Shown here: positions 11,253 through 22,935 of the stretch, piece by piece | How the letters are laid out: each line of letters opens with the position of its first letter | Position numbering within the stretch: position 1 is the first letter of the stretch | Origin: Pipra filicauda | Lineage: Eukaryota > Chordata > Aves > Passeriformes > Pipridae | DNA: 64,000 nt | Direction of reading: 5' to 3' | NCBI RefSeq assembly: GCF_003945595.2 | Contig: NW_024104284.1 | Location: forward strand, 1,189,001-1,253,000 | The notes under the pieces: model-generated | Told to the model about the DNA's origin: nothing | The model's input: the letters and a program-made list of their open reading frames with translations, nothing else | The model's database searches: none | Made by a program: the position numbers and the translations under genes

Positions 11253-12974
11253 CATTCCAGCACTGCTGGGATGCTTGGAGTGGGAGGAACAAGGAAGAGG
11301 AGAATGGAAATAAATTGACATTGGCTATGGCATGGAAATGGGGCAAGAAAACAAATGTATTATGCTGGCTGCAGGGGAGTCCGATTAGGTGAGAAGATGC
11401 CAGCTTCTTTGACAAGGTGGGGCCAACATTACAGTCCTGAATCAGATCAGGATGGAGTGTTATACTGTGCAAATCAGAAGATATCTTTCCTATATAGGCA
11501 AATGTGAAGCAACTGAAAAAAAAAGCTCTTCTCCTTACAGAGAAGACAGTAATCCAGAGTAATTTTGGCACTTGAATTAAAGAGACAAGAAAATGAAGCA
11601 ATGCAATATCACTTTGAAATTCCTTCCAGTATGTAAATGAGTGCGTGCATTTTTAAATTAGACCAGATTACTGTTCTTTGGCAAAAAACTGTATCATGTC
11701 CACTGATAGTTAAAACAGATCTGAATTACTGTGTTTCTGGTCTTGAAGTCATGGCAGGTAAAAAAAATAGAATACATAGAATATCTGTTAAAACTGTAGA
11801 TAATTCCTGGATATAAGATAGAAAATAACAAACATGGAAAACTAATTAATAAAGTTGTAGACCAGGTGAAGAAATATCTGAGAGAGAGGAAGCCAAAGTA
11901 AAAGACTGTGTTACTAGAAGTGGCAAAGACTTAGTAATGGTTACAGAAGTGATGTGGACCCTAATTGCAGGGGCCTGTGATGCCAGTTGAAGGGTCTTGC
12001 TCCTAGAGGTTGTGGTTCTTGTTCACGGTAAGCTCTTACACTTTTGGCATGGCATGGGATCCATCACAGTGGATTATCTAGCAATCTAGAGCCAGCAAAA
12101 TAGATGTCTACAAGCTGTACAGCACTTTTCTTCCACAGTGCCAATTGCCTTTGTGTTGTTAGTATGTGGTGGAAATTATGGCAGATCAGAGCCTCTGCTG
12201 GGGGAAAGAGCTGGCACAGTAATCTCAAATGGAGAGAATACAAAAGGTTTTACTGAAGTCCTCTTAGAGAGCAGTTTTCAGCCATGGATGCTGACTTGGG
12301 CCTTGACTTTAGTTGTTGCCTATTCTGCAGTTACCCTTGCATCCAACAGCTGGAGCAGCCACAAGTAAACACACAGCACGGGGCCAGAGTTCATGTCAGC
12401 TGATGAAACCACTGCTAAAAATCAATTCATCTGACAGCATCAACCCAGCTCTTCTTGGCAGTTGCAGAAGCAAAGGCCCAACTACACACTGTCTCTTTAT
12501 TTTCCACTGCAATATGGAAGGACTCCTACATTTTTGTCAGTTCAGTGGAAAGAACATTATTTTAACTGTTTGCTTAGTAGCAGGTGAAAAGAAAATTCAC
12601 ATTTCCCTTTTCTTGTGCTGTCCAGGAGAATGATTAGAGAACCACTGCACTTAATATGTTAGAGTTTTTTACATTCACCTACTGTGATTATATCAAACGT
12701 TATCTGTGTACTTCCACAAGTCTGTTTTGCTGATTGCCATGTATCTCAAATATGTCTCATTGGTATCATATCTGCTGCATTGCTCCTGTAGCACATCATG
12801 TGTATGTCATCTTTCTCTTTTGCTTCCTCCCAGTTCAGAGAGACTTGGGCAGGCTTCTATCAACGCTTGTAGTATGCTGACAACACAGAAATGTTGTTTG
12901 GAAACAGACCTCCTCTCAAGCTATGTATCCATTGTACCAAATCAAAAAAAACCCCACTGTGATTCTTGAGACTG

Positions 12975-13072
12975 TCCTGTGCAGGGCCATGAGTTTGACT
13001 TTGATGATCCTTGTGGGTCCCTTCCAACTCAGTGTATTCTGTGATTCTGTGATTTTGTGATTCTGTAATTAG
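12975..13072 (+). mobile_element. CR1 LINE 3' fragment
   Basis: The GATGATCCTTGTGGGTCCC segment, then CTTCCAACTCA, then a run of TGATTCTGTGA-like units at the right end is the typical 3' untranslated end of an avian CR1 element. Only about 100 bp remains, as expected of a strongly 5'-truncated insertion. The left boundary is approximate. Confidence 0.85.
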
Positions 13073-14082
13073 CACTCTGTCTGGTCTCACTTGCCCTCCT
13101 GGCTTGATTCTCCCATACACGATATATGTACCAAACCCCACCTCCTAAGACCAGCTTTAAATCCTAGGAGCATTGAAGGTCTTCAGAAAATATATTTCTC
13201 AGGCAACATAAAGTTCTCTGAACCCAGCAAAAAGTTTCTTCAAGTTCCACTGCACGATGTTACCATTACTCAAACAAGACTAGCTTAGTGGCTGCTATTT
13301 TAGGCTGTCTATTTTTGTTTTAAAAGTATTGATAAGAAAATTATCAACTCCAAAGTGTTTGAAAATCCTGGCTTTTGGTGACAAAAGTTCAAAATTTATG
13401 ATACAGAATCCCAAGAGATTTATAAATAACTGATTCCTTTGCCTGCTTGTTCCTGATTTCTTAGATGTATGCTTGGAGTACATCTCTGAGAGAGTCTTCA
13501 AAACCAGAAAAGCTTAAAAGGCATTGTTTCTTTTAAATAAAGATTGAGAGTATCAAATAATCATCTGATCTAGGAGCAGGGCAGTGTAAAATGGTGCACA
13601 GGTTGTCAAGGAAAAAAAATGGCAACAGCATAGCGAATCAAAACACCAACTTAACTGATTTTGAATGGGGAAGATGTTGATTAGTCTGATTATCAGTTTT
13701 CACTCATTAGTAATTGATTATTTATGCATTGAGAGTATCCTTATTTTAAGTAACGGTAGTTTAAATAATGATAACTGCTATTCATTTAGTTGAAAACTGT
13801 GACTAAATGTTTCTTCCTTCCAGTACACAGAGCCTGTGTTTTCTACTTTTTCTTATATTAGGGAGTTCTTTCCTCTTTTGTCACATAGTGAAACATATGT
13901 CAAAAGCTTGTATCATCCATTTTCAATTTTTTGCAAAATAGGGACCTCAAAAACTGCAAAAAATTAATTTTTTATTGGTGATGAGCTTTTGTATCACAAT
14001 TAATACTCTTCAAGGGAACAATGTGATACCATTTCCTCTGGTTGCTTATTGCATTTCTGTAGTTGGATATGTCCTTTTTCCA
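13073..14082. other. Unique DNA between two CR1 fragments
   Basis: AT-rich, with no recognisable gene or repeat. Open frames at 13091-13288 (+) and 13295-13501 (-) are short, and the first starts inside CR1-flanking DNA. Confidence 0.65.
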
Positions 14083-14398
14083 TCACAGAATCATCATCAT
14101 CATCATCATCATTGAATAGTTTAGGTTGGAAGGGACCTTAAAGACCATCTAGTTCTAACCTGTTGCCATGGGCAATCTTATAGTAGAGCAGGTTGCTCAA
14201 AGCCCCATCCAATCTGACCTTGAACACTTCCAGGGATGGAGCATCCACAACTTCTCTCAGCAACCTGTTCCAGTGCCTCACCACACTCACAGGAAAGAAT
14301 TTCTTCCCAATATCTCATCTAAACCTACTCTCAGTTTGAAGTGATTGACCCTTGTCCTATCACTGCATGCCCTCGTAAAAAGTCTCTCTCTATTTTTG
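14083..14398 (-). mobile_element. CR1 LINE 3' fragment with (ATC)n tail
   Basis: Read on the minus strand this is the end of CR1 ORF2 and its 3' UTR. Hallmarks on the plus strand are TTTAGGTTGGAAGGGACCTT at about 14120 and CAACCTGTTCCAGTGCCTCA near 14261. The usual end unit at the left edge has become a simple repeat of TCA at 14091-14112. The right (5') boundary is approximate. Confidence 0.93.
14091..14112. repeat. (TCA)n microsatellite on a CR1 tail
   Basis: About seven TCA units directly at the 3' terminus of the minus-strand CR1 copy, in the place normally held by the ATCATAGAATCA-like end. Confidence 0.92.
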
Positions 14399-15710
14399 TA
14401 CCTTCTTGATCACTTGTTTATGGTGCAGTTAGGGCTACACTACTGCTTTTTTAATGTTTTAAAATATGTGATGATATATTTCAAAGAGGGTTTTAGGTGA
14501 AAAACATTCACTAATTGACCTGTTACAAGGTTCCTCCTTAGCTCCCCTTAGTCTGGAGACTGAAGGACAGTGTGCGTCTTAAAGTGCTCTATTTTTATGT
14601 TGTGCTAAGTCAGCATTTACTGACTCTTTACAGAGCTCTTACTCTGTACCTGCACTACAGATCTCAGTGCAGCACTGAAACTTATTTACATCACGACTCT
14701 ATGGACAGGAATAGCTTCTTGCCACAAAGCAGGAATGTGATATCTGCTTGACATTCCCAAATCTGTCTCAGCTGGCTGTCCATGGAGTGTCAATGAGTCT
14801 CCCTTTGGCTTGTCCTTCTAAACATTTATTTGTGCTGTTTGAATATAGCAGAAATGCATTTTACAATAAACTTAATCCACCAGTAGGATTAGGCCGGTGA
14901 GCAAATATAGAAATACAGGTTCACATGAATACATGCTTCTCAGCAGATTCTTTCAGTTCCTCATGGCTTGCCAGGTACAGCCAGAAAGACTCATGGCAAA
15001 ATAGCTGAGCACATGCACACAGTCTTCCAGCAAAGCAATGACTTCATTGAGCAGCCATCAGAGGACAATAGTTGTACCAATGTGCACAGTGAGTTAGAAA
15101 TGGAAGCAGACTCACATAGGCCTCAGCTGACAGACCATTTATGGAAGGTAGTGGTATTTGCTCACTGATGGACCCATTTTGGTTATTAGGCTGGAAAACC
15201 ATCTACTTGCAGCATCCCAGTGCTTTTGTTTCTTGGTTTTTTTTAAGACTCCTCACACGGAAGGTGATGGCAGGCCAGCTGTTCTCATGTACAGCTTCCT
15301 CAGCACCTGCCTTTTGCATCAGTGTATATGGCCAGGACTGGGACAGAAGAGGTAATGTTGGCATAAGATACTGTTTTCAGCATCTTAGGTTTTTTCTCTG
15401 CTGGGAGTGTCTTGTTGATATCCATACTGGTATCACATTTGAGTGCAGACACAGTTAGACTGGGATAAATGCAAGTATATGGCTTCAATTCTTTGCTATC
15501 TGAGGAACATACCACCAGAACAGGTCATATTCCTAAGCAAATGGCCAGCAAAAATCTGAAGTGCACAGGCAGCCTAACAATGGTGCTACTTTTAAAATAA
15601 TCTACAAAAGGCTGCACTGTCACTGACCTTGTTCTTTTGTGTGGCCAAGATATATAAAGTAAGTCTGGATTAAGCCAAAATAAAAGTGCCTGTGTAGCTT
15701 CTTGCACCTG
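14399..15710. other. Unique DNA, no gene recognised
   Basis: Open frames of at most 105 codons overlap each other on both strands around 15141-15515, with no recognisable domain. No repeat was identified. Confidence 0.6.
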
Positions 15711-15795
15711 ATAGAATCATAGAATCATTTTTGTTGGAAAAGAACTTTAAGATCAAGTCTAATCACAAAATGAACACCAAGTCCACCAAAAGAAG
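15711..15795 (-). mobile_element. CR1 LINE 3' terminal fragment
   Basis: ATAGAATCATAGAATCATTT at the left, then TTGGAAAAGAACTTTAAGATC and AAGTCCACCA, is a decayed CR1 3' UTR on the minus strand. The copy is shorter and more diverged than the one at 14 kb, and its right edge is uncertain. Confidence 0.82.
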
Positions 15796-18700
15796 TAATG
15801 GGATGACCAAACATCCTTTTCCAGGTGCTCTCTACAGTGCAGCTGGAGATGATGATAGTGAAAATAAGTGTTACAATTTTTACCATGCTTCCCTTCTAGT
15901 AATAGACATTTCGTCCTTGACCTAGCCAAACTCCCAATGTGTTCTTCCCACCTGTGGTGGCACTAGAACAGGTTGCAGCACAGTTGTACAGCAACTTGCA
16001 AGTGTTGCACGCTGACATCTTTTAGCATCTTTTAACATTAATAACTTAAGCTACACTGGTGCAATTTTTTCATGCATGGAAGATTTAAGTTTTAACTGTT
16101 ACAGGGGCTGGGACAGAGAAGATAACTCCTCACAACTCAAAAACTTGTATTTGAATTGATTTCCTACTTCACACTATGGTTACTTGTTTTGCATAGAATC
16201 TTTTTTATTAACTTTTGTTAGTGTAAAATAATTTTCATTCTGATGATGCTCAGGTAAATGTGTTCTGAGCACAAGAAAAATCTCTTCTCAGAGCCAAGCT
16301 TTCTAAATTTGAGAGTGCTGAAATCTAGGGATTTGATTTTGTGCCCACTTTTGGGCTATACAAAAGCTTTCTGCAAAACTTCTTCACAGTATTTTATCCA
16401 TAAAATAAGGTTTCTGTGTTTTAAATGCAGTATTTTCAGTATTTTTTTTCACCTGGGAGACGTAAAAGATTGTGACTGAACAAGAAAAAAAATCACACAA
16501 AGTATATATAACAGAGAAAATTATTTTCTTTAGAGAAAGAACTTCTGTACATAAGGCTGCTCTAGAAGTCAAGTTATAATTTCCCCCACAAAATAAGTAG
16601 AATCCCCCTTTCTTACTTTATGTTTTGTCATTCCCACTGTTGTTTTTCCAATGCTACTGGAGGAAAGATCTGATTGGGCACTGCAGTTGCTACAGAATGA
16701 TCTCCTCCTTTAAAATACATCCCCTATCACTGTGAAGTGCATCATGCAATCAAAAATAGATGTGCTTTACTCTCTGCTTGCAGATTTTTCCATTCAAAAG
16801 GAAAAATGTTGCTGTATGTATGCATGTGCTAAATCAGAGACTAAAAAGCCTTGCTCATTTTGTGAGAACCCTAAAGTAAACAATTGTTATTTTTAAACAG
16901 ACCTGGCCTTCATAGAGGCTGCTGAAATCCCAAAGAAGACTCATTGAATCCTCTGCCAAAGCTTTTCAGTGACCTTCAGCTGCTTCCTGAGTCACCTCCG
17001 TCTCTGCTAACACTCAGGGTAATATCTGCTTTTCTAGCAGATTCATAAAAGGCATCACTCCTTGGCTTATTCACTGCTGATCACAAGATTATAAAAAATA
17101 AGAAACTGCTCCAATAGACATCAACTCTGCGTGCTGATATCTAAACACTAAAAAAGTGAGTTTGACTTTCATCAGGTGAAAACCTTAGATATCTCTGATT
17201 TAAACCATTTAAACAATTTAAAAATGTTGTGAGTAGGCCAGACAGAATTCACTAGCGTCACATAAAACCCATAACCAGTAAAACTGAATAGCTGTTCCTC
17301 TTTCTTCTCTTCACAGAGCTGTATTTCCAGGGGACCAACAAAGAGGTCTTTGGTAAAGTTAGTGGTATGGACTTAAGAAAAAACATCAAAACCTATATTA
17401 ATAATCCTGTTTGTTTCAGTTCATTTCCTCTGGGGTCAGAAGTTAGCAAGAGATCCAAGGAGCTGACTTAGACAGCCTTTAAAGGTTTAAAGGTTCCCCA
17501 AATTTCTTTAATTAGGTCAACTTCATTCTGTTTTCAGTCGGAAAGAAGCCAAACAAAAGCAGAACGTGGACATGGCTAGAGACTGATGTAGAAACAACAG
17601 ACTGAGGATGACAGAGGCATGAACTTCAAAATAGAGATGCTGAAAGATTTAACTTTTTTTATTGCCCCCACTGCCCCAAAAGAAAAAAAAAAAAAACCAA
17701 AAGAAGAAAAAAACCCCACAACACAATCAAAAACCATTCCAAAACAGCAAACCCCCAAAGAAGCTACTGGAATAACAAAGATGTGAGGTAAGTTCCTGGC
17801 AAGATTTCAGGTTCAAATTTTCTGCTTAAATACTTAAAGGTTATTAAACCACACATCTGTCTTTGGATAGTGGGAGACAAAGTGTACACCGAATGCTAAC
17901 TAAGCTGGGTTAGCTTATTTTCACAAAATATTGGGACTGCTCTTGCTTATATGGAAATGTCAGTGACTACCCTTCCTGCAAGTTTTGTCCTTTCTTCCTT
18001 TTCTCCTTAAAATGACAGCACTTTAAAGGTCTGCCTTGCAAATTCTTTAATATTATCATATCAAAAAACATGCTAAGAAATTGATATTCTCCACTACTCT
18101 GAAAAGCAAACCTGTCAATATTTATCACCTCATATGTTTGTTATTCTGTCCATCTGCTCCTGCACCTATATACTGGCCATAAAAATAACGTAAATTCTCT
18201 AAGGTGAATGGAAGATTTTAAAGCCTGCTTACCCTCATACACATAAAAAAATTATTTACTTCCAAAGTTCCAAATGGAAAAATCCTACTTAAAATACAGT
18301 CTGCAAATCCACAAATGGCAAGGTGGAAATGACAAGCAGAATGAAGTGGGGAAAAAAGTTACAATGAGATTAAATATTGCATAAAAAAAAGGCAGGGGGA
18401 AAAGTATCTGTAAGTGCCAAAATACCTGCCAAGTAACAGACTATCCTTCAGCTGTGTTGAATTTGAACAGTTTCCCATTGTATCACATCATCCATTTCTG
18501 GGCCACCTAAGTTTTGAACTGGCTTGTTAAGTAAAGCACACAACAACAACTCAGTAAAATCAAGTAATACCCTGGAATAATTTGCAGTTCCTTCTCTCTT
18601 CCTTTTCCCTCGCTGCTCTCCTTTAGACAAGAGGGAAATGAAGTAAATTTAGAGCCATGCTTTCCAGCAGAATGGGTAGCAATTAATATCAGGTTTTAGA

Positions 18701-20221
18701 GACCTGTCACCTGCATTGCTTTTTTTAGGTTCACAGAATTATATTTATGGCAGCAGTTGCTATAATTGCCATTTGAAGCCCCAAAAATCATGGTAGAATC
18801 AGATTGCAGAGCGTTAAACCTGCAGGCTTTTAAAGGTGGTCTGCATAGAGGGCTGAAATCTGAAAGATTTGTCACCAGCAAAACCTCATACCTTCTAAAG
18901 TATTTTTGTTGATGATTTAAACTATCATCCAGCATTTGTGGAGGACAAAAGGATTATTTCTAAGGATTGTTCCTACTATTCCTTCCATCCTTGTTTGAGT
19001 CTTTATGTATTACTGTGGTGATGGCACTGGAAGCTGAACTACTTCCACTTCCAATGGCTGTGGACTGCAGGTAATTCACCAAAGTGTTGAAAAAGATTAA
19101 ATGCTGAGAATCAAGCAAGTCAGAAAATACAGGAAAAGATGCCTCTTCGGAGCTTGTAATTAGCTCTCCTTTAATAGATGTTCACCTGATTGTTATTCTG
19201 TACTGATGCAGTGCTTTCTGAGAGCTTTGGCACCAGTGTGCTAGAAGCTACAGGGAAATGTCATTCTTTGGTTCAGTCTGTAGTACCAGGATGGTAGGGT
19301 GAACAGGGGCTGGGAAAGCAGGGGAGAGAATGGGCTCTGACACTAATATCACAGCGCAGCTCCCGAGGGCTCGTCTTGCTCTTATCTGGAGGCATGACTG
19401 TATGACAGAGGCTCAGCTCAGAGCCATAAAAGCCTTCACATGTGTTTGGGCTATGCATTGAAGAGGGAACTGATGCATAGTGCTGCTGCTGTGATCTTCC
19501 AGCTGAACAGCCTTGATGCACATTGTTCCTAGATAGCTCTCAACCTGCCAGGCTATTATTTGCCTGTAACTTAATACACACGTTAGTGAGAGATGAGTTT
19601 TCAGGAGGGACTTGAAGAAGGGGAAAGGTTACAGGCTTGAAGAGACTTTCAAGGCATAGGGTCTGGCACTGGCCCTCTGGTTCATTGCTCTTTGTACTTA
19701 CAGCACATATGCAGACAGCCTGGAAAACAGAGAGGGAGGGCTTTTTTGTCAGATAAAGCAGAGATGTATGCCAGTGGATCACTGTGGCTGTCTTTTTAAC
19801 AGCGGCTCCTGGCTACTGTTCCATTAGCCCTGTACTGAAATTGCTCAGAGCCTCTGCACCTCGATGGCATTTCCTGAGCAGCAACAGCAAAGCTAACCTT
19901 CAAATGTGCACGTGCCAGTACATTGATACATAAGGGAAAAGTAATTCGCACCAAGTGAAAACAGATAATTGTCCACTCGTGGCCTCGGAACTACGAATCC
20001 TTGCAAGGTGTTGCAAATCCAGTGGCACATCTCAGCTTTACTATTGTATCTCAGCTGGGCCAGTGCCTTTACGGGAAAAAAAAGTCGAACACTCACAAAC
20101 TTGTATAACTTCTGCTGGCTGAGTAATTCCTATTTTTGGGGGGCCAAGAGCAGTCATAATTCATAATGGAGCAACTGTCTGGTTACTATTAGTTTTCTTT
20201 TTTTGTTTTCTTCCAATCAGA
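15796..20221. other. Unique DNA, no gene recognised
   Basis: No coding region was recognised. It contains an A-rich low-complexity tract (17651-17760). The part at 18660-19540 has a denser, less AT-biased texture with motifs such as GTCACCTGC, CTTATCT and GGCTCAGCTCAGAGCC; I cannot tell from this alone whether it is conserved. Confidence 0.6.
17651..17760. repeat. A-rich low-complexity tract with CCC interruptions
   Basis: Long A runs alternate with CC/CCCC blocks. The minus-strand open frame here (17576-17758) reads as phenylalanine/glycine-rich sequence only because of this composition. Confidence 0.85.
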
Positions 20222-20226
20222 GAAGT
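20222..20226. repeat. Target-site duplication GAAGT, left copy
   Basis: Five bases directly abutting the TGT terminus of the solo LTR; an identical copy follows the ACA terminus at 20819-20823. Confidence 0.9.
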
Positions 20227-20300
20227 TGTACTGGTTTAAAAGTTAACCAGCAGGGGAAATGAACTCAACTCAAAAGAGAGATTATAAGTCAGAATAACAA

Positions 20301-20306
20301 TTTATT
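20301..20306 (-). terminator. LTR polyadenylation signal AATAAA
   Basis: TTTATT on the plus strand is AATAAA in the LTR's own direction, about 75 bp before the LTR's 3' end. This position suits the R region. Confidence 0.75.
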
Positions 20307-20599
20307 AAAATAGTATAACAAGTACAATTATACAGACAAACAATTGGTCTTAACCCACAAAACCCAAATGTATAACCCAGCACCCTGGGGCATGAACAAA
20401 GTGGTGTTCCTTGGGCCCCCCCCGAGTCCAAAGTAAAGGGAGAGGGGGGAAAAACCTGCTGGTGGGAGAGCTGTTGCAGTCTGGTCAAAAGTGGTGATTG
20501 CAGTCCAGTTGAGGGTGGTGGTCTCAGTCTGTTTGAGAGCGGTGAGCTGCAGTCTTCCTCTGGATCCCACGAGTGGTAGAAAAGTTCTGAAACTCCAGG

Positions 20600-20607
20600 T
20601 TTATATA
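20600..20607 (-). promoter_or_regulatory. LTR TATA box
   Basis: TATATAAA on the minus strand, about 210 bp into the LTR and about 295 bp upstream of its AATAAA signal, is consistent with a U3 promoter. Confidence 0.7.
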
Positions 20608-20818
20608 TTCTCCAGTTCAGTCAGGAATGGTCAATCCTTCCCTCAGAGTGGGGAATTCCATAAAAGGGTATGAGGACAGGAACATCCCACCACAGGCAGG
20701 CCATCCCCCCTCCCCCCGACAACAGTTTCTGGGAAATGGCATGGAGGGCCATAGAATACATAGTTTTGGGCTATACCCATCCAGTGATGAATTGGTCCCA
20801 GCTGTTCTAACTAGGACA

Positions 20819-20823
20819 GAAGT
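20819..20823. repeat. Target-site duplication GAAGT, right copy
   Basis: Partner of the copy at 20222-20226, with no mismatch between them. Confidence 0.9.
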
Positions 20824-21297
20824 GTTTGCATGGCAAGTGAAAGGTGTGAGAGTAGGGAGTAAAGGAAAGATGTACCTATAGAGTTATTCACAACACTGAA
20901 GTGAAATACCTAAGCACAGGGTTGTGGGAGGTTTTTTTGTGTCCAAGGTATAACTGTGTTACACAGCTTCATAGCTGTTACCAGTCCACACGAAGCCTTC
21001 TACTGCTGTCTCTGCCATCATCATTTTAGATGGTTTCTTTCTTACCCCAACACTTGGTGCTGCTTATGAGCACATTTGAAGGCCAGAAGAGCAGAAAGAC
21101 ATCACTCAGAATGCATAACTGTCCAATTAACAGAAGCAATGTATTAAGGGCAGTACATGTTTGGGAGAGGATGAATTTAATATCTCACATTCTGATTTCC
21201 CAGCTCCAGAAATGGATCTCTAAAGATTACACCCAAATCATTGGCAGGTCACTGAGTTGCTGTATGTGTGTTAATGTCAAAAAAAGAAAAGTTAAAT

Positions 21298-21356
21298 AAG
21301 TACTTAAATAAGTAATTAAATTTAAGTACTTAAATTAAGTACTTAAATAAGTACTT
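21298..21356. repeat. Palindromic AAGTACTT minisatellite
   Basis: AAGTACTT recurs at 21298, 21324, 21337 and 21349, with a degenerate unit at 21309, separated by AAAT/TAAAT linkers (period about 12-13 bp). An 18-bp perfect palindrome, AATTTAAGTACTTAAATT, spans 21319-21336. Confidence 0.92.
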
Positions 21357-22379
21357 AAATATGAACTATTGCATGTGGGGTCAAAAGCAAGGGAATCCGA
21401 ATCTGAACTCTGCTTCTGAAAGTAGAAGTCAGAAAGAAAATGAAATCAGGATTTTTAGTACAAAGCACTAATGCCTCAATAGTTTTTAAAACTGCAAATG
21501 CAGTTTTTAATTCTTGGATGGACTTTGCCTGTTATGTTAAAGTAATTCACCCCCACGCACTATGCTCTATATTGTCACTTGATGCATCCTTATTACTTCT
21601 CCAGGTATTAAAGGGGTATGATATGTTTTCATTTCATTAATCTTCTTTCAGGGGGCAGTGATAAGTTCATCCAACTCTCTACTCTCAAGACTGAAAGTTC
21701 TTTTCAATTAAAAAATCGTCTCCACAGATGGTACCAGCATTAGCAGCAGCCCATTCTGTCTACAACAACAAATATTTAGATATTTCAGGAATTACCCTAT
21801 AAATCACTGGACATGGAATGATCTGCAATATTGAAAAAAAAAAAAAGGGCTACCAAAAGTTAAGATCATGAGAATCTGGGCCATATGGTTTATTGTCTCT
21901 TCGATGTATCAGTTTCATCACTGTGTCTGAAGAATTTAACTGCATGTTAAGGTGAAATATAGTGAAAAATTTAACAAAGCTATTAACTATAAATATGTTA
22001 TCCAAAACATTAGGATCACAAAGGTGATAATAGAAATGGTTTAAAGTCAGGGAAAATTCTCTGTTAAAGGGGATTAAAGAGGCCATTTATTGAATAGGAT
22101 GGATTTCTTCCAACCCCTTATGTGCAGAAAGCATGCAATGCGTGAATAATTCATCCAGAAATTCTATCGTGAAGTTGTATCAGTTTCCACAGTAAAACCT
22201 GGTTGTGGAGGAGGAAAATACATCAACATCTGTGACAGGCCCTATGAAGAGACAGTTGCAAAGCCTTTCAGGCACCAGGAGAAAACCAAAATATAATAAA
22301 TTCACCAAGTGTCAAATTTGTGTCGGCTGAGTAATGACACCATATGTCTGGGTTGCCGTGTCACTGCAGGCTGCCCCAC

Positions 22380-22480
22380 AAAAACAGCCCCCACGCCTCC
22401 CGTTCTCACTAACCTCCCCTCCCCTACCCCTCCTCCGGCTTTATAAAATGTGCTTCAGCTACTGTTTTCCACCCAGAAGA
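22380..22480 (+). promoter_or_regulatory. C-rich stretch followed by TATA box (candidate promoter)
   Basis: A run of CCTCCC/CCCCTCC-type sequence at 22385-22437 leads into TATAAAA at 22442-22448. This arrangement resembles a TATA promoter with Sp/KLF-type upstream sites. The first ATG downstream, at about 22479, opens a frame of only about 15 codons, and no exon or donor site is evident. It may be an unrelated low-complexity patch. Confidence 0.15.
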
Positions 22481-22900
22481 TGGATAGAGATCCACTTGAT
22501 AAATATGAGTCTTGGCCAGTCTTTTAAACCAGAGCTCAAATATGTCTCTTTTTTCCCATCCCAGGCCAGGTGAAATGATCACTTCCAGTCCAATGCATGC
22601 TCTCTAATTTTTTGTCCAATGAAACAGAGGCATCCAACCCGGAAGGATGGTTAACATTCCAGAAGAAGCAGGCTTTTCTAGCCTGGGGGGCATGAAACAA
22701 TGCTTAAAACTGCAGGAGGAAACGGCTGACTGGGCTGGTGGCAAAGCATCACTACCCCACAAGAAAGGCTCTTTCTTGGATGTAGTGCTCTTGCCTGCAG
22801 TGAATAAATTCTGATGTGGTGCTTGTGTCCCAGAAAAAGGTGCTGACTACACTGTTCCTGCTGTCTGATCCCTGCTGGCAACTGCTAGACAAATAAAACA

Positions 22901-22935
22901 GGGGGAAGGGAAGGAAAGGGGCGGGGGGTGGAGGG
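22901..22935 (+). other. G-quadruplex motif
   Basis: Four or more runs of at least three G with loops of 1-7 bases (GGGGG, GGG, GGGG, GGGGGG, then GAGGG) fit the standard G4 folding pattern. The rest of the region has few G runs. Confidence 0.75.

Larger units (their letters stand above)
6226..12974. other. Unique AT-rich DNA, no gene recognised
   Basis: No coding region or mobile element was recognised. The longest open frame is 125 codons on the minus strand (11224-11601); it begins beside a hairpin and has no recognisable domain. Items noted inside are an 18-bp poly-A, a tandem TCF/LEF-like motif, a 12-bp palindrome GGTCAGCTGACC at 8758-8769, a T-box-like inverted repeat at 10159-10177 and a hairpin at 11215-11252. 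Confidence 0.65.
20227..20818 (-). mobile_element. Solo LTR of an endogenous retrovirus, ERVL-like
   Basis: The element is 592 bp and reads on the minus strand. It starts TGTCCTAGTTAG at the right end and stops with CCAGTACA at the left, so it has the TG...CA termini of retroviral LTRs. It is flanked by a perfect 5-bp target duplication GAAGT (20222-20226 and 20819-20823). A TATA-like TATATAAA lies on the minus strand at 20600-20607 and an AATAAA signal at 20301-20306, in the right order for U3-R-U5. No internal gag, pol or env sequence and no second LTR lie on either side, so it is a recombined solo LTR. The 5-bp duplication and the opening resemble class III (ERVL-type) avian LTRs, but the family cannot be fixed without a library. 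Open frames inside it are spurious. Confidence 0.93.

Noticed and set aside
11224..11601. 125-codon minus-strand frame starting beside the hairpin
   Set aside because: No family resemblance. The hydrophobic character comes from T-rich minus-strand composition.
20328..20570. Minus-strand 80-codon frame inside the solo LTR
   Set aside because: It lies wholly within non-coding LTR sequence.
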